Assembly (NCBI GenBank): GCA_963974475.1
Contig: CAXBCR010000011.1
Coordinates: forward strand, 1-64,000
Reading direction: 5' to 3'
Source of the DNA: CAJXZP01 sp963974475
Lineage (GTDB): Bacteria > Bacteroidota > Bacteroidia > Flavobacteriales_G > Salibacteraceae
Length of the DNA: 64,000 nucleotides
Shown in pieces: positions 53,566 to 63,095 of the stretch. The number at the start of each line of letters is the position of its first letter. Within the stretch, counting starts at the first letter, position 1. The notes beneath the pieces are model-generated. The model was given only the letters and a program-made list of their open reading frames with translations. It made no database searches and was not told where the DNA came from. The translations under genes were made by a program, and so were the position numbers.

Positions 53566-53681
53566 CGATGAAAGTAATTTATAGTCAGTTTTAGGAACTA
53601 TTTTTAAGTGGGTTTTTACCCCAAATTATGTGATTTCCCTATTATCAATTTTTTCAAACCAAAAATCCGTATTTAGGGTTA

Positions 53682-54473
53682 TTAATACTTAGAAGCTAAA
53701 TAGGTAAGAACTTGACTATAGGCGTTGGCTGCCAAGGAGAAATTATAGTTTTCCGAATTTCGATTTGCAAATTCTCCTGAGGTGTGGTAATCCTTTTGTA
53801 TTAATTGTTTGCCAGCTTGTCCCATTGAGGATTGGAATTTAGAACGGATTGATTCAGTGATATAGGTGTCGCGATCCCCAAAAATGGCAAAAACCTCTGA
53901 GCTTAAATCTTTTAATTTGGATGTGTCAAATTCGGGCATGCCATAATAAACTACACATCCTACATTATGCGATGCTGCTTGAATAGCACTTTGCATTGCC
54001 CATGAGCCGCCATAACACCATCCCATCGAGGCGATGTTAGCATCCGGCCCTGCCAATTTTATTGCACCGGCAATAAGGTTCCTGTTCCGTGTAGTGTCGG
54101 AGTTTTGAATAATTTGAATAGCTTCTTTATTATTGCTTGGGTGAAGTCCATTATTTAAGTCAATGACTAACACGTTAACATTCTTTAAATCCCTCCAAAG
54201 CGAGTACGCATCCATTTTTACGTTTTCTGTAACTCCCCATCTATCATGGTAAATAAATAGCCAATTATTGGATGGTTTTTGGGATTGTAAGAGAAATCCA
54301 GTTCCTGGGAAATTAGTGTTGTTTTGAATTAAAATTGTGGCACCTAGGTTGGAATTCCATGAATTACTGTTATTTTCTTTATAGGAATTATCCACGTTTT
54401 TATCCTTTTCTACGGAAAAAACAAAATTGGTTAGTATGGCAAAAATAAAAGTGAGCAGTAGTTTTCCGTTCAT
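53682..54473 (-). CDS. Secreted dienelactone hydrolase-like protein
   Basis: The 263-residue product has a Sec signal (about residues 1-21). The rest is an alpha/beta hydrolase of dienelactone-hydrolase type with the Cys nucleophile in GWCYGG (about residue 152) and an acidic residue in FGDRDTYI. A His in DYHTSGEF may complete the triad. Secretion sets it apart from cytoplasmic catabolic enzymes, and no aromatic ring-cleavage gene is adjacent. The substrate is unknown. Confidence 0.78.
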   Translation of the reverse strand: MNGKLLLTFIFAILTNFVFSVEKDKNVDNSYKENNSNSWNSNLGATILIQNNTNFPGTGFLLQSQKPSNNWLFIYHDRWGVTENVKMDAYSLWRDLKNVNVLVIDLNNGLHPSNNKEAIQIIQNSDTTRNRNLIAGAIKLAGPDANIASMGWCYGGSWAMQSAIQAASHNVGCVVYYGMPEFDTSKLKDLSSEVFAIFGDRDTYITESIRSKFQSSMGQAGKQLIQKDYHTSGEFANRNSENYNFSLAANAYSQVLTYLASKY

Positions 54474-54707
54474 GATAATGGAATTTTAAATTCTGTTTTA
54501 TTAGATTGGTGTAATCTTAGCTAAAGTAGGAGTATAGCCTGCGAATGCTAACCTTGGGGAAAATTAGTTTTCAGGGTAGCAATGTTAACAAGGGTTATGT
54601 GAATTATTGGTAGGTGCTATTTAGAGATGATTACCTGAAAATAAGCATAAGTTGAATGTTTTCTTAAAGAAAAGCAGAAATAAAAAATTGGGATAACGTT
54701 AAAATAG

Positions 54708-55730
54708 TTACCAAGAGATGGCTAATTTCCCAATAGTGCCACGATTTTCTAACATTTCATGGGCTTTTCCTAAATCCACTGATTTGCCACTGAATGCAAT
54801 TTTAGGAAGATAAATGCCATCCTGATAACCTTGGATGGCTTGTTTTAAAAGTTGATTAATAATAAAAGGGTGCTCATCTCCAATGTGCAGCATGTTTACT
54901 CCAATTACCCCATTACTTTTTATTAAAAATTCCAGCGGACTGAGTAGCCCGAATTGAGCTGCAAGCTGAATTTTATCTAAAAAGTTTCCTTTCTTTTTAC
55001 TAAAAGAAGAAATTCCAAACATGATCATTCGTCCACCTACCGCTAACAAGGATCTGTTTAGTTTGTAATTTTTACCGCCAATAGGGTCGAAAATCACATT
55101 GATGGGACGTTGCCCAAATTGTGATTCGAGTGTTTCTTTAAAATCGACTGATAAGTAATTGATAGCCATATCAACCCCTAAAGTTTTAAGGTAGTTGATT
55201 TTTTCCTCACTTCCTGCAGTGGCGATTACTTCGCAACCAAGGTGTTTCGCATATTGAATAAGTCCGTGTCCCACGCCACCCGCTCCGGCATGAATAAGTA
55301 CCCGTTCAAAGGGTTTGATGTTTGCCATCCAATCTGCCGAGTAAATAGCAGTGCAATATTGGGTAGCCAATGCGGTAGCGATGTCGTTTGGAATTTCTTG
55401 AGGTAAAATAGTAACCGCTTCATAGTTGGCTACACAATATTGGGCATACGCACCAAACCGAGTAAAAGCAAGCACACGGTCTCCAATTGTAAATGATTTA
55501 ACATCAGACCCTATAGCGAAAATGGTGCCCACTGCCTCGTAACCTAAAATGCTGGGCAAGGCTGGTGCAGCAGCATAAATTCCATTTCTAGCCATTACGT
55601 CTGCATAATTAAGTCCAAAAGTTTCGACTTTTATTAGTACTTCATTTTCTTTGGGTTGAGGAATCTCGGTATCTCTTATTTCAAAGGCTTTACGAGCTGT
55701 TCCGTTAGTAACTAAAAATGCTGCTTTCAT
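54708..55730 (-). CDS. Quinone oxidoreductase-like MDR protein
   Basis: The 340-residue product belongs to the medium-chain dehydrogenase superfamily, quinone oxidoreductase group. It has the N-terminal GroES-like domain (ALPSILGYEAVGTI), the nucleotide loop HAGAGGVGHGLIQYAK near residue 147 and FDPIGG. The zinc ligands of alcohol dehydrogenases are absent, as in this group. It uses NADPH. The substrate is unknown. A near-consensus TAATTTCG lies on the minus strand about 15 nt before the ATG. Confidence 0.85.
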   Translation of the reverse strand: MKAAFLVTNGTARKAFEIRDTEIPQPKENEVLIKVETFGLNYADVMARNGIYAAAPALPSILGYEAVGTIFAIGSDVKSFTIGDRVLAFTRFGAYAQYCVANYEAVTILPQEIPNDIATALATQYCTAIYSADWMANIKPFERVLIHAGAGGVGHGLIQYAKHLGCEVIATAGSEEKINYLKTLGVDMAINYLSVDFKETLESQFGQRPINVIFDPIGGKNYKLNRSLLAVGGRMIMFGISSFSKKKGNFLDKIQLAAQFGLLSPLEFLIKSNGVIGVNMLHIGDEHPFIINQLLKQAIQGYQDGIYLPKIAFSGKSVDLGKAHEMLENRGTIGKLAISW

Positions 55731-55873
55731 TGATGTAATTTGGTGCGAAATTAGGTTATTAACAAGAATTATACTTTAGGTATTCTTTAAGTGATTCGCT
55801 TTCAATATTTATTGTTATTCTTGCTGAATAAATTTCTCTGAGTTATGGAGGGGTTATTTTTACTAATAGAGAA

Positions 55874-55881
55874 TAATTTTG
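55874..55881 (+). promoter_or_regulatory. -7 promoter element of the GDPD gene
   Basis: TAATTTTG, 38 nt before the ATG at 55920, a longer leader than most genes here. Confidence 0.4.
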
Positions 55882-55919
55882 GGCGTGAATGTGCTCAATT
55901 TAAATAAAATACAATAGAC

Positions 55920-56747
55920 ATGGAATTTGATACTCAAGGACATAGAGGTTTTACGAGCCAATATCCAGAAAACTCAATTCCCGGATTTATGGCAGCCATT
56001 GATACGGGTGTTATGACACTGGAAATGGATGTAGCAATGTCAAAAGATGGCAATGTGGTAGTTTCGCATGATTTAGTAATGCTTAAAAGTTTGTGCTTGG
56101 CACCTACGGGAAAGCCATTGAAAGATGATTCAAAAAAGCTATACAATTTACGCTATGCAAATATTGTAGAGTATGATTGTGGTTCATTAGGTCACCCTAA
56201 GTTCCCGAATCAAAAGAAAATGAAAACGTATAAACCGCTACTTTCGGAAGTTATTAATGCGACCGATGAGCATACTGCAAAGAAAAATTTGCCGGAAATG
56301 CGTTTTAATATTGAGATAAAATCTTCTGCAGCGGGAGATGGGATATTGCATCCCAAACCTTCGGTATATGCCGAAGCGGTGTTAGACATTATTAAGTTAT
56401 ATGATGCCGAGGAACGATGTACTATTCAATCATTTGACCTTCGTATTTTACAATATTTGGAACGTACTGAATGTGAAGTGCCGTTGGCATTATTGGTAGA
56501 TAACGATTTAGGAATTGAAAAGAATGTGGATTTATTAGGGTTTGATCCGGATGTGTATAGTTGTGATTACCGACTATTGAGTGAAAGCGAAATGGAGGTG
56601 GCTGAAAGCTTAGGTCTAGACGTTGTGCCTTGGACTGTTAATGATAAGGCGGACATGGAACGATTAATAGATTGGGGGGTAGATGGTTTAATATCTGACT
56701 ATCCGGATGTGCTAATCAAAGTAGCAAAAGCGAAAGGTAAAGCGTAG
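55920..56747 (+). CDS. Glycerophosphodiester phosphodiesterase
   Basis: GDPD hydrolyses glycerophosphodiesters to glycerol 3-phosphate and an alcohol. The 275-residue TIM-barrel has the catalytic His-Arg in QGHRGFTSQYPENS and the metal-binding Glu/Asp in LEMDVAMSKDGNVVVSHD. The FNIEIKS and PWTVNDKADMERLIDWGVDG blocks complete the pattern. There is no signal peptide, so it is probably cytoplasmic. It is 22 nt before the adenosyltransferase gene, with no obvious functional link. Confidence 0.9.
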   Translation: MEFDTQGHRGFTSQYPENSIPGFMAAIDTGVMTLEMDVAMSKDGNVVVSHDLVMLKSLCLAPTGKPLKDDSKKLYNLRYANIVEYDCGSLGHPKFPNQKKMKTYKPLLSEVINATDEHTAKKNLPEMRFNIEIKSSAAGDGILHPKPSVYAEAVLDIIKLYDAEERCTIQSFDLRILQYLERTECEVPLALLVDNDLGIEKNVDLLGFDPDVYSCDYRLLSESEMEVAESLGLDVVPWTVNDKADMERLIDWGVDGLISDYPDVLIKVAKAKGKA

Positions 56748-56769
56748 TTTCATAATTTATATTGTAGCG

Positions 56770-57321
56770 ATGAAGGTGTATACTAAAACAGGTGATAAAG
56801 GTAAAACTTCTCTTTTTGGAGGAAAGCGTGTTTTAAAAAATGATGTACAAATTGAGTCGTATGGCAATGTAGATGAATTGAATTCTTGGGTAGGCATGTT
56901 ACGGGATTGTTCCATGAGTTTGGTTGAAAAATCATTCTTGATAGAAGTTCAGGAAACATTATTTACAATTGGATCCTATTTGGCGACTGATGCTGAAAAA
57001 AAGGAGAAGCTTAAGTTGCCCGAACTGCATGAGACCATGATTTCTGATTTGGAATTAGAAATGGACAAAATGGATGAGGATTTGCCTGCAATGCAATTTT
57101 TTGTTTTACCCGGTGGTCATGTAGCTGTTTCTAATTGTCATATTGCAAGAACGGTTTGTAGAAGGGCGGAGCGAAGCATAGTTGCGCTGGAATCGGAAGA
57201 TCCGGATATTGATTTTGCAAAACGATATATCAACAGATTAAGTGATTATTTGTTTGTTCTATCACGCAAGTGGGCGGTTGATTTTAAGGCGGATGAAATA
57301 CCGTGGAAACCAAAAAAATAA
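56770..57321 (+). CDS. PduO-type ATP:cob(I)alamin adenosyltransferase
   Basis: The 183-residue enzyme makes adenosylcobalamin. It has the ATP-binding start YTKTGDKGKTSLFGG and the YGNVDELNSWVG helix. The ICR-like SNCHIARTVCRRAERS block, with the key Arg residues, and INRLSDYLFVLSR complete the PduO fold. It lies 22 nt after GDPD on the same strand. A cobalamin-dependent enzyme is not in the window. Confidence 0.92.
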   Translation: MKVYTKTGDKGKTSLFGGKRVLKNDVQIESYGNVDELNSWVGMLRDCSMSLVEKSFLIEVQETLFTIGSYLATDAEKKEKLKLPELHETMISDLELEMDKMDEDLPAMQFFVLPGGHVAVSNCHIARTVCRRAERSIVALESEDPDIDFAKRYINRLSDYLFVLSRKWAVDFKADEIPWKPKK

Positions 57322-57360
57322 AACAGGAGCAATTGAATAGTGAAGTGTGTGTAACTTATC

Positions 57361-57391
57361 TTGGTTATGTGCGATAAAAATATACTTTTGC
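57361..57391 (+). promoter_or_regulatory. Promoter of the DUF2795 gene
   Basis: TTG at 57361-57363, a 19-nt spacer and TACTTTTGC at 57383-57391: a full consensus. The ATG at 57429 is 37 nt further. Confidence 0.7.
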
Positions 57392-57428
57392 CGTTCCTAA
57401 AAGCATAGGAAAATTAAAAATATTAACG

Positions 57429-57650
57429 ATGTATTGGACACTTGAATTAGCTTCAAATTTAGAAGATGCGCCTTGGCCAGCAACTAAAGATGAATTGGTG
57501 GATTTTGCTTTGAGAACTGGAGCTCCTTTGGAAGTTGTAGAAAATCTTCAAGAGATTGAAGACGAAGGTGAAGTTTATGAAACCATCGAGGATATTTGGC
57601 CGGATTATCCGACTAAAGAAGACTTCTTCTTTAACGAAGACGAATATTAA
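57429..57650 (+). CDS. Small acidic DUF2795 family protein
   Basis: The 73-residue product is very acidic. It carries the DUF2795-like pattern PWPATKDELVDFALRTGAP, with NLQEIEDEGEVYETIEDIWPDYP and an acidic tail. Related small proteins are common in Bacteroidota and have no assigned role. It has its own full promoter and a strong terminator, so it is a separate transcript. It lies next to secA without shared transcription. Confidence 0.82.
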   Translation: MYWTLELASNLEDAPWPATKDELVDFALRTGAPLEVVENLQEIEDEGEVYETIEDIWPDYPTKEDFFFNEDEY

Positions 57651-57665
57651 TAGAAAGTAACAACT

Positions 57666-57693
57666 GCCTCGTTTTATAACGAGGCTTTTTTTT
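57666..57693 (+). terminator. Intrinsic terminator after the DUF2795 gene
   Basis: A perfect 8-bp stem GCCTCGTT/AACGAGGC with a 4-nt loop and a run of eight T. Confidence 0.9.
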
Positions 57694-57918
57694 GTTCAAT
57701 TTTATTTAATCCTTGGCTGAAAAAGGCTCTTTAATGGTACATGAGAGTGATAGGATTTTAGTCACAAATAGTATTTAACTCTTTTCCAATTATTGTTTGC
57801 CTCTACTTTTTACTGGTTACTTTCCAAAACCTTTTTCTTCATAAGTTTTAAATTATAAAAATCTGTCTAAATCGGTATAATATCGGACAAAAAGTAAGCT
57901 TAAATATGCCAAATTTTC

Positions 57919-57927
57919 TACTTTTGC
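57919..57927 (+). promoter_or_regulatory. -7 promoter element of secA
   Basis: TACTTTTGC, 95 nt before the secA ATG. No -33 TTG is seen upstream. The leader has a 6-bp hairpin (AGCGAT/ATCGCT, 57985-58003) about 20 nt before the start codon, which could touch translation. Confidence 0.5.
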
Positions 57928-58022
57928 GCGCTGGATTTTTTGGTGTAATAATTGACAGAAAATCAAGTAACAATAAGATATTTCAGCGATTTTAGTGATC
58001 GCTTTCACATAACAAAATAAGT

Positions 58023-61000
58023 ATGTTAGGGTCTATAGTAAACACTATCAAAAAAATTATTGGTAATAAGTCTGAAAAGGATATTAAAGCCATTCAACAT
58101 TTAGTGACTGAAATTAACCAAGAATTCGAGAAATTAAAAAACATTTCGAATGATGAGTTACGTCAGAAAACGGTGGGGTTTCAGCAAAAGGTTCAGGACC
58201 GAATTGCTCCTCAAAACAAGCAAATTGAGGAGTTGAAGGTTATAGCTGAAGATGATGCTACAGATGTCTTGGAAAAAGAAAAGTTGTATGACCAGATTGA
58301 TAAAATTGAAAAAGATATAACCCTTGAGATTAGTGTTGTATTGGATGAGATTTTGCCCGAAGCTTTTGCGGTTTTTAAAGAAACGTCAAGACGTTTTACC
58401 GTAAACTCGGAAGTGGAGGTGACCGCCAACGATAACGATAGATTTTTAGCTCAGCATAAGGAAAATGTAATTTTGGTAGGTGATAAATCTGTTTGGTTTA
58501 ATACCTGGAAAGCTGCTGGAAATGAGGTGAAGTGGGATATGATTCACTATGATGTGCAGTTAATCGGTGGTATTGTATTGCATCAAGGTAAAATAGCTGA
58601 GATGATGACGGGTGAGGGTAAAACTTTAGTAGCCACATTGCCTATGTATTTAAATGCACTTTCTGGCCGTGGGGTTCACTTGGTGACTGTAAATGATTAC
58701 TTAGCCAAACGGGATAGTGAGTGGATGGCTCCAATTTTTGAATTTCACGGACTATCTATTGCATGTATTGATAAAACTCAACCCAATTCAAAAGAACGTA
58801 AAGCGGCTTATGGTGCTGACCTAACATATGGCACAAATAACGAATTTGGGTTTGATTACTTGCGTGATAACATGGCAAGTACTCCAGGTGAATTAGTGCA
58901 ACCACCGCATAACTATGCTATTGTGGATGAGGTGGATTCAGTTTTAATTGATGAAGCTAGAACGCCATTAATTATTTCGGGACCTACGCCAAAAGGAGAT
59001 GTTCACCATTTTGATGAGTTAAAACCAAAAATTGTTGATTTGGTGGAGCATCAAAAGAAATTGGTTAACGGTCTTTTCATTGAAGCGAAAAAGAAATTAG
59101 CTGCCGATCAAAACTCTCATCCAGATAAAAAAGAAAGAGCTAAAGTTTTAGAAGAAGGTAAATTAGCCTTGTTTAGATGTTACCGTGGATTACCAAAAAA
59201 TAAATCATTAATTAAATATTTGAGTGAGCCAGGTGTTAAATTGATGTTGCAAGAAACCGAAAATTTTTATTTGCAGGACCAAGGAAAACAAATGTTTATC
59301 GTTGATGATGAACTTTATTTTGTAATTGAAGAGAAAAATAATAGTGTTGATTTAACGGAAAGAGGGTTAGAATTAATTTCTAAATCGGTAGAAAACAAGG
59401 AGTTTTTCTTGATGCCAGATTTATCTAGCTTATTAAGCCAAATTGATAATTCAGAAATTCCGGAAGAAGAAAAACTTGCCCAAAAAGAAGTTGTTTTGGA
59501 TGATTATACCATCAAAACAGAACGACTACATACAATCGATAAACTATTGAAAGCGTATTGCATGTTTGAGAAAGATGTGGAATATGTCTTGATGGACAAT
59601 CAAGTGAAGATTGTGGATGAACAAACGGGTCGTATTATGGATGGCCGTAGGTATTCTGATGGATTGCATCAAGCTATCGAGGCGAAAGAGAGTGTGAAAA
59701 TTGAAGCTTCTACCCAAACGTATGCTACGGTAACGCTACAGAATTATTTCAGAATGTATAACAAGCTTTCGGGTATGACGGGTACGGCAGAAACGGAAGC
59801 TGGTGAATTTTGGGAAATTTACAAATTAGATGTAGTAGTAATTCCTACCAATCGCCCGTTATTACGTGATGATAAAGAGGATTTAGTCTATAAAACAGCG
59901 CGTGAAAAGTACAACGCTGTTATTGATGAAGTTGTGAAATTACGTGATGCTGGAAGACCGGTTTTAGTTGGAACAACCTCTGTTGAGGTATCTGAATTAC
60001 TGGGTAGAATGTTGAGTATGCGTAAGGTAGATCATCAGGTATTGAATGCGAAATTGCACCAACGTGAAGCGGAAGTGGTGCAACACGCAGGAGAGCCCGG
60101 AACTGTAACCATTGCAACCAACATGGCTGGTCGTGGTACAGATATTAAACTTACTGATGAAACCAAAAAAGCAGGTGGTCTTGCCATTATAGGTACAGAA
60201 AGACATGAGTCTAGACGTATTGACCGTCAGTTACGTGGTCGTGCGGGACGTCAAGGTGATCCAGGTTCATCACAGTTTTTTGTGAGTTTGGAAGATAATT
60301 TGATGCGTTTATTCGGTTCTGAAAGAATTGCTAAAATGATGGATAGAATGGGCCATGAAGAAGGTGAATCTATTCAGCATAAAATGATTAGTAACTCCAT
60401 AGAGCGTGCGCAGAAAAAAGTAGAGGAAAACAACTTTGGTATTCGTAAAAACTTGTTGGAGTATGATGATGTAATGAACAAGCAGCGTGAGGTAATTTAC
60501 AAACGTAGACGAAACGCATTGCACGGAACCCGATTAAAAATTGATGTTGCCAATTCTATTTACGACAACATTGAAAGTATGATTTTGGATTATACTTCTA
60601 CTAAAGATTTCAATGGCTTTAAGTTAGATGCGTTGGCTTCTTTGCATGTGGATGTGCCGGTTACCGAAGAGGAATTCTTCAATATGAAGAAACAAGACTT
60701 GATTGAAAAAGTCTATGAAGCAACTCTATCTAAATATTTTGCACGCCATAAAGAAATGGCGGAAGCAGCATTCCCGGTAATCAAAAATGTATTTGAAGAC
60801 CCAAATGCACATTATGAGAACATTGTGGTTCCGTTTACAGATGGTAAAAAATCGATGCAGGTAGTGGCTAATTTGGAGAAATCGTATCATTCACAAGGGA
60901 TGGAGTTGATTGATTCGTTGGAAAAAGGAGTTTCATTAACTATGATTGACCAGTATTGGAAAGAGCATTTGCGTGCGATGGATGATTTGCGTCAATCGGT

Positions 61001-61424
61001 AAGAAATGCGGTTTACGAACAAAAAGACCCATTGTTGATTTACAAATTTGAATCGTTCAAATTGTTTAAAGAAATGGTAGGTCAAATAGGGAAAGACGGG
61101 GTATCATTCTTAGTGAAAGCAAATTTACCACAACAAGAAAATACACAGGTAAAAGCAGCCCCTGCACCTAGAATCAAAGTACGACAATTACAAGAGCGTA
61201 AAGATGATGTGCCATCAGTAGTAACTTCAAGCGATGAGAAATACCATGACCCATCAGCTAATGAAGTCCCAGAAAAAAGGAAGCCAATTGTTCATACAGA
61301 ACGCGTTATTGGTAGAAATGACAAAGTAACGATTAGACACGCGCAAACAGGCGAAACTAAGTCGATGAAATACAAACAAGCCGAACCATTAGTAAGAAGT
61401 GGCGGTTGGATTTTAGAAGCATAG
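58023..61424 (+). CDS. secA: SecA, preprotein translocase motor
   Basis: SecA drives Sec-dependent export with ATP. The 1133-residue product has the Walker A MTGEGKTL (Lys200), LIDEARTPLIISGP and TNMAGRGTDIKL. The second nucleotide domain shows ESRRIDRQLRGRAGRQGDPG, and a scaffold helix follows. Several hundred extra residues (about 310-480 and the tail) compared with the short proteobacterial form are typical of Bacteroidota. It ends RSGGWILEA without the C-terminal zinc motif. A terminator follows 23 nt later. Confidence 0.96.
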   Translation: MLGSIVNTIKKIIGNKSEKDIKAIQHLVTEINQEFEKLKNISNDELRQKTVGFQQKVQDRIAPQNKQIEELKVIAEDDATDVLEKEKLYDQIDKIEKDITLEISVVLDEILPEAFAVFKETSRRFTVNSEVEVTANDNDRFLAQHKENVILVGDKSVWFNTWKAAGNEVKWDMIHYDVQLIGGIVLHQGKIAEMMTGEGKTLVATLPMYLNALSGRGVHLVTVNDYLAKRDSEWMAPIFEFHGLSIACIDKTQPNSKERKAAYGADLTYGTNNEFGFDYLRDNMASTPGELVQPPHNYAIVDEVDSVLIDEARTPLIISGPTPKGDVHHFDELKPKIVDLVEHQKKLVNGLFIEAKKKLAADQNSHPDKKERAKVLEEGKLALFRCYRGLPKNKSLIKYLSEPGVKLMLQETENFYLQDQGKQMFIVDDELYFVIEEKNNSVDLTERGLELISKSVENKEFFLMPDLSSLLSQIDNSEIPEEEKLAQKEVVLDDYTIKTERLHTIDKLLKAYCMFEKDVEYVLMDNQVKIVDEQTGRIMDGRRYSDGLHQAIEAKESVKIEASTQTYATVTLQNYFRMYNKLSGMTGTAETEAGEFWEIYKLDVVVIPTNRPLLRDDKEDLVYKTAREKYNAVIDEVVKLRDAGRPVLVGTTSVEVSELLGRMLSMRKVDHQVLNAKLHQREAEVVQHAGEPGTVTIATNMAGRGTDIKLTDETKKAGGLAIIGTERHESRRIDRQLRGRAGRQGDPGSSQFFVSLEDNLMRLFGSERIAKMMDRMGHEEGESIQHKMISNSIERAQKKVEENNFGIRKNLLEYDDVMNKQREVIYKRRRNALHGTRLKIDVANSIYDNIESMILDYTSTKDFNGFKLDALASLHVDVPVTEEEFFNMKKQDLIEKVYEATLSKYFARHKEMAEAAFPVIKNVFEDPNAHYENIVVPFTDGKKSMQVVANLEKSYHSQGMELIDSLEKGVSLTMIDQYWKEHLRAMDDLRQSVRNAVYEQKDPLLIYKFESFKLFKEMVGQIGKDGVSFLVKANLPQQENTQVKAAPAPRIKVRQLQERKDDVPSVVTSSDEKYHDPSANEVPEKRKPIVHTERVIGRNDKVTIRHAQTGETKSMKYKQAEPLVRSGGWILEA

Positions 61425-61447
61425 AAAATATGCTGTAAAAGGTTTAG

Positions 61448-61483
61448 GCCATCAATTCATCTAGGTGAGTTGATGGCTTTTTT
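61448..61483 (+). terminator. Intrinsic terminator after secA
   Basis: An 8-bp stem GCCATCAA/TTGATGGC with inner CATC/GGTG pairing and six T. It also lies just past the stop of the convergent minus-strand gene. Confidence 0.85.
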
Positions 61484-61487
61484 GTGT

Positions 61488-62045
61488 CTATTTCGTTCTT
61501 TTCCAAAAGAGTAATAATCCTAATAATAAACCAACAAAAACCACCCAGGCGAATATATTTTGAGACGGTTTTCTAATGGTGAAATGGGTGTTCACCGTAT
61601 TTGTTTCAAAGGTTTTTTCGGAACCATCAAATTGATAGGTGTGGTAGTTCACCTGACTATCATACACATTAAACAGAATAGTATTTATTATTTGAGATAG
61701 GTTTTCTCCGGTATAATTTATGGAATAATTATTTTGATGCGAATGCCCATTATTTGGTAGTTCCGAAAACCCTGAAAAAGGCATGGTGTCGCCATGAATA
61801 TCTATCAAAACAAGGTTTACTTTGATGTAATCTTCAAAGGTTTTTTCAAAGTCTTTTCTTTCTGAAGAATTTTCTAAAGAAGGATTGAATTGAATTAAAG
61901 CACTTCGAATTGACCAAGGAAATTCTGCTTGAATCTCAACAGAATGGCCTTTTTCAATAATTTGGAAAAAGGCATTGTTTGCTTCATGTGCCTTCCCAAA
62001 AATGGAGGAAAAGCAAAACACCAAAAAAAGAATTAGCTTTTTCAT
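61488..62045 (-). CDS. Exported protein with C-terminal membrane helix
   Basis: I do not recognise this 185-residue protein. It has a Sec signal (about residues 1-19), a strand-rich extracytoplasmic body with several His residues, and one membrane helix near the C-terminus (about residues 163-181) followed by KRTK. Similar small exported proteins precede HupE-type membrane proteins, but none follows here. It overlaps the YHYH-protein gene by one base and is probably translated with it. Confidence 0.72.
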   Translation of the reverse strand: MKKLILFLVFCFSSIFGKAHEANNAFFQIIEKGHSVEIQAEFPWSIRSALIQFNPSLENSSERKDFEKTFEDYIKVNLVLIDIHGDTMPFSGFSELPNNGHSHQNNYSINYTGENLSQIINTILFNVYDSQVNYHTYQFDGSEKTFETNTVNTHFTIRKPSQNIFAWVVFVGLLLGLLLFWKRTK

Positions 62046-63001
62046 TAACGACCTATTTTAAAGTCTTGTGACGGTGTTCCTCTAAAGTATCTTGGAATAC
62101 TTGGGAAATTATCGGTTATGATATAGTAATAGGTACCTGCAGGATATTCAGGAGTAACCCCCGTTCTTCCATTTGCTTCGTCCAACGACCCTAAACCGTT
62201 TACAAATTCATAGTCATTAGCATATACACCACTATAGGTATCACAAGGTGCTGTAACCCCGTCACCAGGGCGGTTTCCTGTTTTTAGCTGGTAGCTAGAA
62301 GTCATTTCAATCACCGCAGATGTGCTATCGGCAGCATGACTGTACGCGTATTTATAGTAAATAGGGAAACCATCTGCAGCATAGCCAATCAGATTCATTT
62401 TGGTTGGAGATATTCCTGATGCATCCAAAAATAAAGTGGGTTTACCATGGTAATGATATTTTCCTTGCGGTTGCACATGCGCATAATTACAATCCAGTCC
62501 AAGGTCTACATTCAATGCCTCTAAATTCCATTCCCAATTTACGTTGGGGTCCATAATTCCGTTGTGAGGAAATGGTTCTGCTGGGATAGGATCTAGTTCC
62601 ACCCCGCTAAATAAAATGCCGAAGGAATATTGTGGTCCTACATTAGCACCTGTGGCGGATACCAAAGAGGTAAAAGAACTAGCGATTACAGGATTTGTAG
62701 TGATTTGATATGTTTCATTTTGCTCGGTAATAGCATTAGGATTTAATGCTCCTGGTACACGTCCAAAAAGACCTACTTTATGCGCTGGTATGGAATTGGA
62801 GGTAATTGTTCTCGTGGTTCCTGAAATGGTCTCAGTGTATTGGTGTGTAAAAGTCAATGTTTCATTGCACGAGCCTACGGAAGGGTCCAAAACAATATCC
62901 GAAGTGCAACTAACAGTGTTTTCGGTTGTAGTGGTGTCTTTTTTACAGCTTAAAAGCGCAATGGATGCGAGGATTAAAATACTAACGTTTATTGATTTCA
63001 T
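62045..63001 (-). CDS. YHYH-domain lipoprotein
   Basis: The 318-residue product has a lipoprotein signal LLSC (Cys19) and the YHYH motif in QGKYHYHGKPTLF (about residue 183). The preceding NCDYAH-like CNYAHVQ and later GYAADGFPIYY blocks are typical of the YHYH family, which is found in surface or periplasmic proteins of unknown function. The His-rich motif suggests metal or ligand binding. It overlaps the next gene by one base. Confidence 0.85.
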   Translation of the reverse strand: MKSINVSILILASIALLSCKKDTTTTENTVSCTSDIVLDPSVGSCNETLTFTHQYTETISGTTRTITSNSIPAHKVGLFGRVPGALNPNAITEQNETYQITTNPVIASSFTSLVSATGANVGPQYSFGILFSGVELDPIPAEPFPHNGIMDPNVNWEWNLEALNVDLGLDCNYAHVQPQGKYHYHGKPTLFLDASGISPTKMNLIGYAADGFPIYYKYAYSHAADSTSAVIEMTSSYQLKTGNRPGDGVTAPCDTYSGVYANDYEFVNGLGSLDEANGRTGVTPEYPAGTYYYIITDNFPSIPRYFRGTPSQDFKIGR

Positions 63002-63095
63002 ATTTTGGAATTTGATTTATTCAAAATTGGACTAATTTAATGGTGAATGGTTTAACGACTAATTATTCATTTTTTTTGTATCCTTTTGGATTGAA

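Larger units (their letters stand above)
57651..58022. other. 372-bp gap: terminator, secA promoter and leader
   Basis: After the terminator (57666-57693) the stretch to 57918 shows no gene. The TACTTTTGC of secA follows at 57919, and the secA leader of about 90 nt has a small hairpin at 57985-58003. Confidence 0.6.
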
